Shown here: positions 12,994-21,046 of the stretch, piece by piece | How the letters are laid out: each line of letters starts with the position of its first letter | Numbering within the stretch: the first letter of the stretch is position 1 | Assembly: GCF_014235185.1 (NCBI RefSeq) | Contig: NZ_CP060131.1 | Coordinates: forward strand, 503,501-567,500 | Length of the DNA: 64,000 bases | Source: Pseudonocardia petroleophila | Lineage (GTDB): Bacteria > Actinomycetota > Actinomycetes > Mycobacteriales > Pseudonocardiaceae | Reading direction: 5' to 3' | The notes under the pieces: generated by a model | Seen by the model: the letters and a program-made list of their open reading frames with translations, nothing else | The model's database searches: none | What the model was told of the DNA's origin: nothing | Made by a program: the position numbers and the translations under genes

Positions 12994-13706
12994 AACTCCG
13001 TGCCCATCCCGAGTGCGAACATCGGGTCCGGCATCGTCAGCAGGAAGTGGTCGGGCCCCATCTGGCTCGCGTGGGCCCGCATCGACGCGCGCTTCTGCTC
13101 CACGAAGTCGACGACGTCGACCCGGTGGGTGATCTCCGACTCCGACTTGCCCACGGTGTCCATGCCGGGGGGCGGGGTGAAGTCGGGGTTCTGCGCCTTC
13201 ATGCCGCGCAGCATCCAGTCGCGGTTCATCGTGCCCTGGGCGACGACCGGCACCGCCGCGAGCTCCGCCGCCCGCTTCCCCACCCGGTGCACCTGGATGT
13301 GGTCGGGGTGGCCGTAGCCGCCGTTGTCGTCGTAGACGGTGAGGACGTCGGGCTCCTCCTCGTCGAGGATCACGGCGAGCAGCCGCGCCGCGTGCTCGAC
13401 GTCGGCCTGCCAGAAGCAGTACGGCGCCTCGTTGCTGGGCTCGCCGATCATCCCCGAGTCGGTGTAGGGGAGGAACTCGACGCGCTTCGCGCCGATCACC
13501 GCCGCCGACGCGTAGCACTCCGCGGAGCGCCGCACCGGCAGCTGCTCCCCCGGCTCCAGCACGCCGGGGACGGGTTCGCCCAGCTCACCGCGGGTGGCGA
13601 AGACGAGCACCACCCGGTGCCCGGCCGCGGCGGCCCGGGCCAGGGTGCCGGCCGAGCCGATCGACTCGTCGTCCGGATGGGCGTGAAAGGAGACGATGGT
13701 TCCCAC
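12918..13706 (-). CDS. PIG-L family (LmbE-like) zinc deacetylase
   Basis: A 262-residue hydrolase of the GlcNAc-PI/mycothiol deacetylase fold. The zinc site is visible as HAHPDDE near residue 8 and HPDH near residue 132. Relatives include MshB (mycothiol synthesis) and Mca (mycothiol conjugate amidase); sequence alone does not tell me which, and the neighbours give no mycothiol link. The GTG at 13706 lies 7 nt after TAGGCT, a leaderless pattern. It converges with, and overlaps by 76 nt, the FetB-like gene. The divergent neighbour is a decayed oxidoreductase whose 5' end seems to have been lost at this junction. Confidence 0.85.
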   Translation of the reverse strand: MGTIVSFHAHPDDESIGSAGTLARAAAAGHRVVLVFATRGELGEPVPGVLEPGEQLPVRRSAECYASAAVIGAKRVEFLPYTDSGMIGEPSNEAPYCFWQADVEHAARLLAVILDEEEPDVLTVYDDNGGYGHPDHIQVHRVGKRAAELAAVPVVAQGTMNRDWMLRGMKAQNPDFTPPPGMDTVGKSESEITHRVDVVDFVEQKRASMRAHASQMGPDHFLLTMPDPMFALGMGTEFYIVDPPVNPASAPEVFEELFLPLR

Positions 13707-13713
13707 GCCGCCG

Positions 13714-13719
13714 AGCCTA
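13714..13719 (-). promoter_or_regulatory. -10 box of PIG-L gene (leaderless)
   Basis: TAGGCT on the minus strand, 7 nt before the GTG start at 13706, with no ribosome site between. Confidence 0.5.
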
Positions 13720-13756
13720 CGGGCCCGGCCCGACCGGAGGAGTACGACCGTCCGCC

Positions 13757-14482
13757 GTGCTGGTCGACCTGGCCCGCGACGCCGAGCGGCTCGGCTTCGG
13801 GACGGCGTGGCTGCCCGACCACGTCCTGCCGCCCGAGCCCTACGGCGACGTCTACGGCGGCGTGTACGAACCGCTGGTCGCGCTCTCGCACCTGGCCGCG
13901 GTGACCTCGACGATCCGGTTCGGCACCTCGGTGCTCGTGCTGCCGCTGCGCGACCCGTTCGTGCTCGCCAAGCAGGTCGCCACGCTGGACCGCTTCTCCG
14001 GCGGGCGCTTCTCCCTCGGCGTCGGCACCGGCTAGGCCGCCGCGGAGTTCGCCGCGGTCGGGTCCGACTTCGCCTCCCGCGGCACCCGCACCGACAAGGG
14101 CATCCGGCTGCTGCGCCGGCTGTTCGCCGGGGAGGTCGGCACCGGGGTCTTCGCGCCGGTCCCCGGGCCCGTCCCGATCGTCGTCGGCGGCACGTCGGAC
14201 CGGGCGCTGCGGCGCGCGGCGGAGCTGGGTGACGAGTGGCAGGGCTTCGGGCTGGCGCCGGACGCGTTCGCGGAGCGCGTCGCGCGGCTGCGCGGGCTCA
14301 CCGACCGCCCGGTCCGGGTGGGCACCCGGATCGAGTGGCGCGGTGGGGCCGCGGAGCTGGACCGCGCCGTGCACGACGTGGCCGCGTTCGCCGACGCCGG
14401 GGCGGACGCGGTGGCGGTCCACCTCGGCCCGCACGAGGGCACGGCCGGGCGGATGGCGGAGTTCGCCGCCCGGGTGCGGTGA
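13757..14482 (+). pseudogene. decayed LLM-class F420-dependent oxidoreductase
   Basis: One reading frame runs through the whole stretch with clear LLM (luciferase-like) features: DLARDAERLGFGTAWLPDH, then FGTSVLVLPLRDPF and GGRFSLGVGTG. At 14033-14035 an in-frame TAG stands where relatives have a Trp (GVGxGW...EFAA), a single TGG to TAG change. The frame then continues without shift (EFAAVGSDFASRGTRTDKGI and PVPIVVGGTSDRALRRAAEL) to a TGA at 14480. The 5' end is also short. Open sequence before 13757 reads PTGGVRPSA, like the usual N-terminus, but has no start codon before it runs into the divergent PIG-L start. A sequencing error at the TAG is possible, but the truncated start argues for real decay. 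Confidence 0.8.
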
Positions 14483-16318
14483 TCAGGCCAGGATCCGGGT
14501 CAGCGCCGGGGCGATCTCGGCCAGCCGCTTCACCACCTGTGCCCGGCCCCCGCCGCGGGTGGCCAGCGGGAACGCGGCCGCCTCCGCCTCCGGCCCGCCC
14601 AGCGGCACGAGGACGTGCAGCCGGTCGATGCCGCCCAGCGCCTCGGCCGGGTCGTCGCCCGCGGTGTGCAGGCAGTCCGACAGCAGCACGACGAACCGCT
14701 CGTCGGCCACCGCGGACGCCAGCTGCTTCGACGCCTCCCGCAGCCCGGCCGCGAGGTCGGTGGTGCCGTGGCCGCGCAGCGCGATGAGGTCCGAGAGCAG
14801 CTCCTCGGGCGGGCGCCGCACGCCCTGCGCCTGCAGCACCTTCACCCCCGCCCCGAACGCGAGCACGGACGGCTGCAGCTGCGGCGGCCCGTTCTCGTTG
14901 GCGACGACGACCCCGGCCGCGGCGACCGCGGCCAGCGCGACGGCGAGGCCCTTCATCGACCCCGAGATGTCGACGACCAGGCAGACCGCGCGCCGGTGCG
15001 CGGTCCAGGTGCGGGTGACCAGCTCCTCGGGCCGCCGTGACGCGGACGGGTCCCACGCCTCGAGCGTGCGGTCGAGGTCCAGATCGCCGTCCAGGCGGCG
15101 CGACGGGCCGAGCCGCCGCGTGCCCCGCGCCTTGGCCGGGCCGACCCGCCCGAGCCGGATGAACACCCGCCCGGCGAGCTTGCGCGCGGCCGCCCGCAGC
15201 GCCACGTCGGTGGCCACGGCCATGTCGGCGAGCAGCGCGGCCGCGCCCTCCGGGTCCTCGCCGGCGAGCCGGTCGAAGGCGTCGACGTCGAGCTCGCCCG
15301 GCTCGGGCGAGACCTCGTCGAAGGAGGGGTGGTTGGCCGCGATCTGCTGCCGCCCCTGGGTGCGTCCCGGCTGCTCCCGGCCCGGGCGCGACCGCTGCTG
15401 GAAGCCCGGGTTGTGGCCCGGGCTAGGTGCTTTTCCCTCGGCGTCCGGGGACTCCGGGGAGTCGGTCTCCGGGGCGTCGGGTTCCTCCGACGGCCAGTGC
15501 GCCTCGAGCAGCTCGTCGATCACCGACTCCGCGGTGCGGTCCACGCCGTCGACGATCCGGATGCGGCCCGACAGCGCGGCGTAGGCGGCGTCGCGCGCGG
15601 TCTCCCGCGACGGCTCCGCCTCCTTACGCAGGTCGGCCAGCCCGGTCAGGACCAGGGACAGGTCGATCGCGCCGCGCACCGAGCTGCCCATCCGGACGTC
15701 GCGGTGCTCGCGGGTGGCGCGGGTCAGGGTGACCGACAGGTCGACCCACTTCCCGCTCAGCCCGCTGACCGACGACGTGATCGCCCGCTCCCCGTCGAGG
15801 TCCTGGTAGCCCAGCACGACGCGGCACATGCGGTCGGCGATGGCCTGGCTGACCCGCGCGGTGCCGACGGCGTCGAACGGGTTCATCGCGGCGATCAGCC
15901 GGAAGTCCTTGCCCGCGTGCACGGTGCCCAGGCGCGGGACCGCGATCTCGCCCTCGGTCAGCACGGTGATGAGGACGTTGAGCGTCTCCTCGGGCACGCG
16001 GTTGAGCTCCTCCATGTAGAGGAGCCCGCCGGTGCGCATGGCCGTGATCAGCGGGCCGTCGACGAAGGAGTCGGGCTGGTAGCCGGTGGCGAGCACCTGC
16101 GACGGGTCGAACTGGCCGACCAGGCGCGCGGGCGTCAGCTCGGCGTTGCCCTCGACGAACACGACCTCCTGCCCGGTGTCGCGGGCGATCGAGCGCAGCA
16201 GCGTCGACTTGCCGGTGCCCGGCGGTCCTTCGATGACGGCGTGCCGGCCGGTGACGAGCGCGACGGTGAGCACCTCGCGCTCGCGGCGCAGGCCGACGAC
16301 AGGGGTGGGCGTGGTCAC
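14483..16318 (-). CDS. AAA+ ATPase fused to VWA domain (magnesium-chelatase-like)
   Basis: A 611-residue protein that joins in one chain what is often two: an AAA+ motor of the ChlI/MoxR type and a von Willebrand A domain. Walker A GPPGTGKS is near residue 31, Walker B LLYMEELNR near 98, and sensor-1 AAMNPFDAVGTA near 140. A low-complexity Pro/Gln linker (about 300-360) precedes the VWA MIDAS motif DISGSMKG near 460. Such proteins act as metal-insertion or remodelling chaperones. No tetrapyrrole genes are near, so a chelatase role is not implied. The GTG at 16318 follows AAAGGA at 5 nt. It is separated from the upstream dehydrogenase gene by a terminator. Confidence 0.82.
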   Translation of the reverse strand: MTTPTPVVGLRREREVLTVALVTGRHAVIEGPPGTGKSTLLRSIARDTGQEVVFVEGNAELTPARLVGQFDPSQVLATGYQPDSFVDGPLITAMRTGGLLYMEELNRVPEETLNVLITVLTEGEIAVPRLGTVHAGKDFRLIAAMNPFDAVGTARVSQAIADRMCRVVLGYQDLDGERAITSSVSGLSGKWVDLSVTLTRATREHRDVRMGSSVRGAIDLSLVLTGLADLRKEAEPSRETARDAAYAALSGRIRIVDGVDRTAESVIDELLEAHWPSEEPDAPETDSPESPDAEGKAPSPGHNPGFQQRSRPGREQPGRTQGRQQIAANHPSFDEVSPEPGELDVDAFDRLAGEDPEGAAALLADMAVATDVALRAAARKLAGRVFIRLGRVGPAKARGTRRLGPSRRLDGDLDLDRTLEAWDPSASRRPEELVTRTWTAHRRAVCLVVDISGSMKGLAVALAAVAAAGVVVANENGPPQLQPSVLAFGAGVKVLQAQGVRRPPEELLSDLIALRGHGTTDLAAGLREASKQLASAVADERFVVLLSDCLHTAGDDPAEALGGIDRLHVLVPLGGPEAEAAAFPLATRGGGRAQVVKRLAEIAPALTRILA

Positions 16319-16344
16319 GGTGGTCCTTTCGGGGGCACACGCGA

Positions 16345-16368
16345 ACGGCACCCCCGTGGGGGTGCCGT
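16345..16368 (-). terminator. terminator after alcohol dehydrogenase gene
   Basis: A perfect 10-bp stem, ACGGCACCCC paired with GGGGTGCCGT, with a 4-nt loop. It lies 28 nt after the stop of the leftward dehydrogenase gene and before the AAA/VWA gene on the same strand. Confidence 0.7.
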
Positions 16369-16395
16369 CCACGTGTCAGGGAGAGGGCGCGTCGG

Positions 16396-17523
16396 TCAGC
16401 TGTAGACGATGACGCCCTTCTGGTTCGTGCCCGCGTGCATGGCCTCGTAGCCGGTGCCGATCTGGTCGAGGCTGTAGGTCGTGGTGATGACCTCGTCGAG
16501 CTTCAGCACACCGGCGCGGTAGAGCTCCACCTGGCGCAGGATGTCCCAGTTGGGGTTCGACTCGCCGAACAGCGAGCCCTGGATGCGCTTCTGGAACAGG
16601 GTGATGTCGGCCAGCGAGACCGGCAGCCCCGTGGTGTCGGCGATGTTGCCCAGCGCGGTGACGACGACGGTGCCCGCCTTGCGGATCGACGCCATGGCCT
16701 GCCCGACGTACTCCGGCTTGATGACGCCGACGGTGATGATCGCCGAGTCGGCACCCTGGCCGTTGGTGAACTGCTTGGCCAGCTCGGTGGCCTCCTCCAT
16801 CGTCTCGACGCCGTGGGTGGCGCCGAGCTGGGTGGCGTTCTCGCGCTTGAGGGCGACCGGGTCGACCGCGATGATGTTGGCCGCGCCCGCGTGGGCCGCC
16901 CCCTGTACCGCGTTGATGCCGACGCCGCCGATGCCCATGACGATGACGGTGTGGCCGGGCTGGACCTGCGCGGAGTTGACCGCGGCGCCCCAGCCGGTGC
17001 CGACGTTGCAGCCGAGCAGGCAGACCTTGTCCAGCGGCAGGTCGGAGTCGACCTTGACCACGGAGTCGGCGGAGACGGTGGTGGTCTCCACGAACGTCGA
17101 GATGCCGCACATCTGGCCGACCGGGGTGTCGGTGCCGGCGAGCTTCAGGCGGAAGTCGGTCGGGTCCTCCCAGCGCGAGCCGGCGAGCAGCCCGGCGCCC
17201 AGGTCGCAGAGGTTCTGCTGGCCCGATGCGCACCAGCGGCAGTGGCCGCAGGAGGGCAGGAACGAGAAGACGACGTGGTCGCCCTCCTTGATGCCCTTGT
17301 GGTTCGGCGGGGCGGCGGTGACGATGCCGGCGCCCTCGTGGCCGCCGGCGAACGGGTAGACGCCGACCGGGATGTCGCCGGTCGCGACGTGGTCGTCGGA
17401 GTGGCACAGGCCGGAGGCCACGAGCTTGACCTGGACCTCACCGGGACGGGGGTCGTCCACCTCGAGGTCGACGACCTCGTACTTGCCGGGGGCCTGACGG
17501 ACGATCGCTCCGCGGGTCTGCAT
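16396..17523 (-). CDS. NDMA-dependent alcohol dehydrogenase (zinc MDR family)
   Basis: Medium-chain zinc dehydrogenase of the actinobacterial type that keeps its nicotinamide cofactor bound and is assayed with N,N-dimethyl-4-nitrosoaniline. In 375 residues the catalytic zinc site starts at GLCHSDDH near 40 with GGHEGAG after it. The structural zinc cysteines are in CGHCRWCASGQQNLC (about 94-108), and the Rossmann motif is GIGGVGINAVQG. The ATG at 17523 follows GGGAGA. It is divergent from the benzoate-CoA ligase gene across a 159-bp promoter region. It might oxidise an alcohol related to that pathway (benzyl alcohol, for example), which is inference from position only. Confidence 0.9.
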   Translation of the reverse strand: MQTRGAIVRQAPGKYEVVDLEVDDPRPGEVQVKLVASGLCHSDDHVATGDIPVGVYPFAGGHEGAGIVTAAPPNHKGIKEGDHVVFSFLPSCGHCRWCASGQQNLCDLGAGLLAGSRWEDPTDFRLKLAGTDTPVGQMCGISTFVETTTVSADSVVKVDSDLPLDKVCLLGCNVGTGWGAAVNSAQVQPGHTVIVMGIGGVGINAVQGAAHAGAANIIAVDPVALKRENATQLGATHGVETMEEATELAKQFTNGQGADSAIITVGVIKPEYVGQAMASIRKAGTVVVTALGNIADTTGLPVSLADITLFQKRIQGSLFGESNPNWDILRQVELYRAGVLKLDEVITTTYSLDQIGTGYEAMHAGTNQKGVIVYS

Positions 17524-17623
17524 GTGTTCTCCCTTGAACAGTCGGGGGTTCGGTAGCCGCAATGCGGCGCGCCACCACGGTTCATAGCAGGGTGCGCATG
17601 TCTTGGGAAGGTCTACGAAAGCG

Positions 17624-17651
17624 TTGACGGCCGGTCGCCCGCCAGTAGAGT
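17624..17651 (+). promoter_or_regulatory. promoter of the benzoyl-CoA (box) gene cluster
   Basis: TTGACG (17624-17629), a 16-nt spacer and TAGAGT (17646-17651), 31 nt before the ATG of the ligase gene, which has its own GGAG site. A second TAGAGT lies at 19316-19321 before boxC, suggesting an internal start there. Confidence 0.6.
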
Positions 17652-17682
17652 CCGGTGACCTCGAACACGGAGCGCCACCACC

Positions 17683-19278
17683 ATGACGGAATCGTTCAAC
17701 GCCGCCACGTTTCTGACGGAGGACCGCGTCGCCGCGGGGGACGCCGACCGCGTCGCGATCCACCATCCGGGCGGGTCCCTCACCTACCTGCAGCTGACCG
17801 AGGAGGTCCGGCGGGTCGCCGCCGGGCTGGTCGCGATCGGGGTCCGCCCCGAGGAGCGCGTCCTGCTGGCGATGGTCGACGACGTCGAGCTCGCGACCGG
17901 CATCCTCGCCGCGATGTACGTCGGCGCGGTCGCCGTGCCGTCGTCGACGATGCTGACCGGGCCGGAGCTGGCCAAGCTCGTCGTCGACTCGCGCGCCCGC
18001 GTGCTGCTGGGCAGCGGCGAGTTCGCCGCCGCCGTCACCACTGCCGCGACCGGCGCCCCCGACCTGCACCACCTCGTGCTCACCGGCGAGTCCGCGCCGG
18101 ACGTCCCCGGGGTCACCACGCTGACCTGGGACGAGCTGCGCACCGCCGAACCCCTCGACGCCGCCTACCCCACCTGGGACGAGTCGCCCGCGCTGTGGCT
18201 CTACACCTCCGGCACGACCGGCACGCCCAAGGGCGCGATGCACCGGCACGCCGACATCCGGTTCGTCTGCGACACCTACGCGCGCGAGGTGCTGCGGATC
18301 GGGCCCTCCGACGTCTGCCTGTCGGGGGCGAAGCTGTTCTTCGCCTACGGCATCGGCAACTCGCTGTTCTTCCCGCTCTCGGTCGGCGCGGCCGCCGTGC
18401 TGGAGCCGGCCCGGCCGAACCCGGTGCGCTTCGGCGAGCTCACCGAGCGGTACGGCGTCACCCTGTTCTTCGGCGGGCCCAGCTTCTGGGGACCCCTGAT
18501 GGCCGCCGACCTCCCGCGGGAGCGGTTCGCGACGGTCCGCAACGGCGTCTCCGCGGGCGAGGCCCTGCCGGCGCGGATGTTCCACGGCGTCCGCGACCAG
18601 TACGGCTTCGAGATCCTCGACGGCATCGGCTCCACCGAGGCGCTGCACATCTTCATCTCCAACGTCGCGGGCGCGGTCGTGCCCGGCAGCTCCGGGTTCC
18701 CCGTGCCCGGCTACCGCGTGGAGCTGCGCCGCGACGACGGCACGGTGATCGACGGCCCCGACGAGCCGGGGATGCTCTACGTCGCGGGCGACTCGATCTG
18801 CACCGGCTACTGGTGCCGCACCGAGGTCAACCGCCGGGTGTTCCAGGGCGAGTGGATGCGCACCGGCGACCAGTACGTCCGCGGCGCCGACGGCAGCTAC
18901 ACCTGCCTGGGCCGCGCCGACGACGTGCTCAAGGTCGGCGGCATCTGGGTCAGCCCGGCGGAGGTGGAGACCCGGCTGCTGGAGCACCCCTCGCTGGCCG
19001 AGGCCGTCGTGGTCGGGGTGCCGGACAGCGACGGGCTCGACAAGCCGGTGGCCTACGTCGTCCCGAAGCCGGGTGCGGTCGTCGACGCCGACGAGGTGAT
19101 CGCGTTCTGCCGCGCCGGGCTGGCGGCGTTCAAGCGGCCGCGGCTCGTCGTCGAGGTCGCCGAGCTGCCGCGCACCGCGACGGGCAAGATCCAGCGCTTC
19201 CGGCTGCGCGAGCTGGCCGCGGCCACCGTCGCCCCGGCCCCGCAGGCCGTCACCGACGTGGCCGAGGCGCAGGGCTGA
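17683..19278 (+). CDS. benzoate-CoA ligase family protein
   Basis: ANL-superfamily ligase that activates an aromatic acid to its CoA thioester with ATP, giving AMP and PPi. The 531-residue protein has the P-loop LYTSGTTGTPKGAMH near residue 170, the AMP-site GSTEALHIFISN near 314, the hinge GRADDVLKVGG near 410 and the C-terminal lysine in PRTATGKIQRF. The segments AKLFFAYGIGNSLFFPL and GGPSFWGPLMA resemble benzoate/4-hydroxybenzoate-CoA ligases. Since boxC and boxB follow directly on the same strand, benzoate is the likely substrate and this is the entry step of the aerobic benzoyl-CoA pathway. Confidence 0.9.
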   Translation: MTESFNAATFLTEDRVAAGDADRVAIHHPGGSLTYLQLTEEVRRVAAGLVAIGVRPEERVLLAMVDDVELATGILAAMYVGAVAVPSSTMLTGPELAKLVVDSRARVLLGSGEFAAAVTTAATGAPDLHHLVLTGESAPDVPGVTTLTWDELRTAEPLDAAYPTWDESPALWLYTSGTTGTPKGAMHRHADIRFVCDTYAREVLRIGPSDVCLSGAKLFFAYGIGNSLFFPLSVGAAAVLEPARPNPVRFGELTERYGVTLFFGGPSFWGPLMAADLPRERFATVRNGVSAGEALPARMFHGVRDQYGFEILDGIGSTEALHIFISNVAGAVVPGSSGFPVPGYRVELRRDDGTVIDGPDEPGMLYVAGDSICTGYWCRTEVNRRVFQGEWMRTGDQYVRGADGSYTCLGRADDVLKVGGIWVSPAEVETRLLEHPSLAEAVVVGVPDSDGLDKPVAYVVPKPGAVVDADEVIAFCRAGLAAFKRPRLVVEVAELPRTATGKIQRFRLRELAAATVAPAPQAVTDVAEAQG

Positions 19279-19315
19279 ACGTTCTACACCGATGGCGCGT
19301 AGCGGTCGAGTCTTG

Positions 19316-19321
19316 TAGAGT
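19316..19321 (+). promoter_or_regulatory. possible internal -10 box before boxC
   Basis: TAGAGT, identical to the -10 box of the cluster promoter, 23 nt before the boxC ATG, which has its own GGAGGA ribosome site. The -35 region is weak, so this may only supplement readthrough. Confidence 0.35.
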
Positions 19322-19344
19322 GATGCCCGACCAACGGAGGACGG

Positions 19345-21042
19345 ATGACCACCACCGCAGATCCCGACCAGGCCGAGATCCCCACGGTCTCCTTCGACGC
19401 GGAGCCCTCGACGTACCGCCACTGGACGCTCGACGTCCAGGGTGAGGTCGCGTACCTGCGGCTCGACATCGACGAGACGGGCGGCATCGTCCCGGGCTAC
19501 GAGCTGAAGATGAACAGCTACGACCTGGGCGTCGACATCGAGCTCTACGACGCCACGCAGCGCCTGCGCTTCGAGCACCCCGGCGTCAAGGCGGTGGTGC
19601 TCACCAGCGCGAAGGACCGCAACTTCTGCGCGGGCGCCAACATCCGGATGCTCGCGCAGTCGAGCCACCCGTGGAAGGTGAACTTCTGCAAGTTCACCAA
19701 CGAGACCCGCAACGGCATCGAGGACGCCACCGCGAACTCGGGCCAGACCTGGATCGCGGCCGTCAACGGCACCGCGGCGGGCGGCGGCTACGAGATGGCG
19801 CTGGCGTGCGACCAGATCCTGCTCATCGACGACAACTCCTCCGCGGTGTCGCTGCCCGAGGTCCCGCTCCTCGGCGTCCTGCCCGGCACCGGCGGCCTCA
19901 CCCGCGTGATCGACAAGCGGAAGGTCCGCAAGGACCGCGCCGACGTGTTCGCCACCAAGTCCGAGGGCGCCCGCGGCAAGCAGGCCGTCGAGTGGAAGCT
20001 CGTCGACGAGGTGATCCCCAAGCGCGCCTGGGACGAGACGGTCGCCGAGCGCGCCGCCACCGCCGCGGCCTCCTCGACCCGCCCGTCCGACGCCACCGGC
20101 GTCCCGCTCCCCCCGCTGCAGCGCGAGGAGGACGCCGACGGGATCCGCTACCGCCACGTCACCGCCGTCTTCGACCGCGACGCCGGCCTGGTCAACATCA
20201 CCGTCCACGGGCCGGAGGGCGACGTGCCCGACACCGTCGAGCGCGTCCACGAGCTGGGGGCGGAGTTCTGGCCGCTGGCCATGACCCGCGAGCTCGACGA
20301 CCTGATCCTGCGGCTGCGCGCCAACGAGCTCGAGCTGGGCACGTGGATCGTCCGCACGAAGGGCGACGTCGAGGACGCGCTGGCGTTCGAGCGCGTGATC
20401 GAGCAGTTCTCCGGCTCCGACTGGCTGGTCAACGAGATCCGGCACTACTACAAGCGGGTGCTCAAGCGCCTCGACGTGACCTCGCGGTCGCTCATCGCGC
20501 TGATCGAGCCGGGCTCCTGCTTCGCGGGCGCGCTGCTGGAGCTGGCGCTGGCCTGCGACCGCCAGTACATGCTCGACGGCTTCATGGAGGAGGCCGACGA
20601 GGAGGGCGAGCCCGCGCAGCTGGTGCTCTCGGCGTCGAACTTCGGCACGTTCCCGATGTCCAACGGCCTCTCGCGGCTGGGCAGCCGGTTCTACGGCGAC
20701 GACGACACCGTCGCCAAGCTGCGCCAGGAGACCGGGCGCCGGATCGACGCCGCCGAGGCGATGGAGCTGGGGCTGGTCACCGACGCCCCCGACGACATCG
20801 ACTGGGAGGACGAGGTCCGGATCATGCTGGAGGAGCGGGCGTCCCTGTCCCCCGACGCGCTCACCGGCATGGAGGCGAACCACCGGTTCGTCGGCCCGGA
20901 GACCATGGAGAGCCGCATCTTCAGCCGGCTCACCGCCTGGCAGAACTGGATCTTCGTTCGACCCAACGCGTCCGGCCCTGAGGGCGCGTTGCGCAAGTAC
21001 GGCACGGGACGCAAGGCCGATTTCGACCGGAAGCGGGTCTGA
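19345..21042 (+). CDS. boxC: 2,3-epoxybenzoyl-CoA dihydrolase
   Basis: Opens the ring of 2,3-epoxybenzoyl-CoA by double hydration, releasing formate and 3,4-dehydroadipyl-CoA semialdehyde. The protein has 565 residues, the usual size for BoxC, and belongs to the crotonase superfamily. The first crotonase-like half shows VVLTSAKDRNFCAGANIRML and the oxyanion-hole region NGTAAGGGYEMALACDQILL. The second half repeats the pattern in IEPGSCFAGALLELALACD. The ATG at 19345 follows GGAGGA. The gene lies between the CoA ligase and boxB, in line with the known pathway order of reactions. Confidence 0.95.
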   Translation: MTTTADPDQAEIPTVSFDAEPSTYRHWTLDVQGEVAYLRLDIDETGGIVPGYELKMNSYDLGVDIELYDATQRLRFEHPGVKAVVLTSAKDRNFCAGANIRMLAQSSHPWKVNFCKFTNETRNGIEDATANSGQTWIAAVNGTAAGGGYEMALACDQILLIDDNSSAVSLPEVPLLGVLPGTGGLTRVIDKRKVRKDRADVFATKSEGARGKQAVEWKLVDEVIPKRAWDETVAERAATAAASSTRPSDATGVPLPPLQREEDADGIRYRHVTAVFDRDAGLVNITVHGPEGDVPDTVERVHELGAEFWPLAMTRELDDLILRLRANELELGTWIVRTKGDVEDALAFERVIEQFSGSDWLVNEIRHYYKRVLKRLDVTSRSLIALIEPGSCFAGALLELALACDRQYMLDGFMEEADEEGEPAQLVLSASNFGTFPMSNGLSRLGSRFYGDDDTVAKLRQETGRRIDAAEAMELGLVTDAPDDIDWEDEVRIMLEERASLSPDALTGMEANHRFVGPETMESRIFSRLTAWQNWIFVRPNASGPEGALRKYGTGRKADFDRKRV

Positions 21043-21046
21043 GGAC

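Noticed and set aside
14483..16318. Magnesium or cobalt chelatase for tetrapyrroles (and cobalt supply to nitrile hydratase)
   Set aside because: The AAA+VWA layout alone is shared with many MoxR-type chaperones; no tetrapyrrole genes are near, and nitrile hydratase is 16 kb away.
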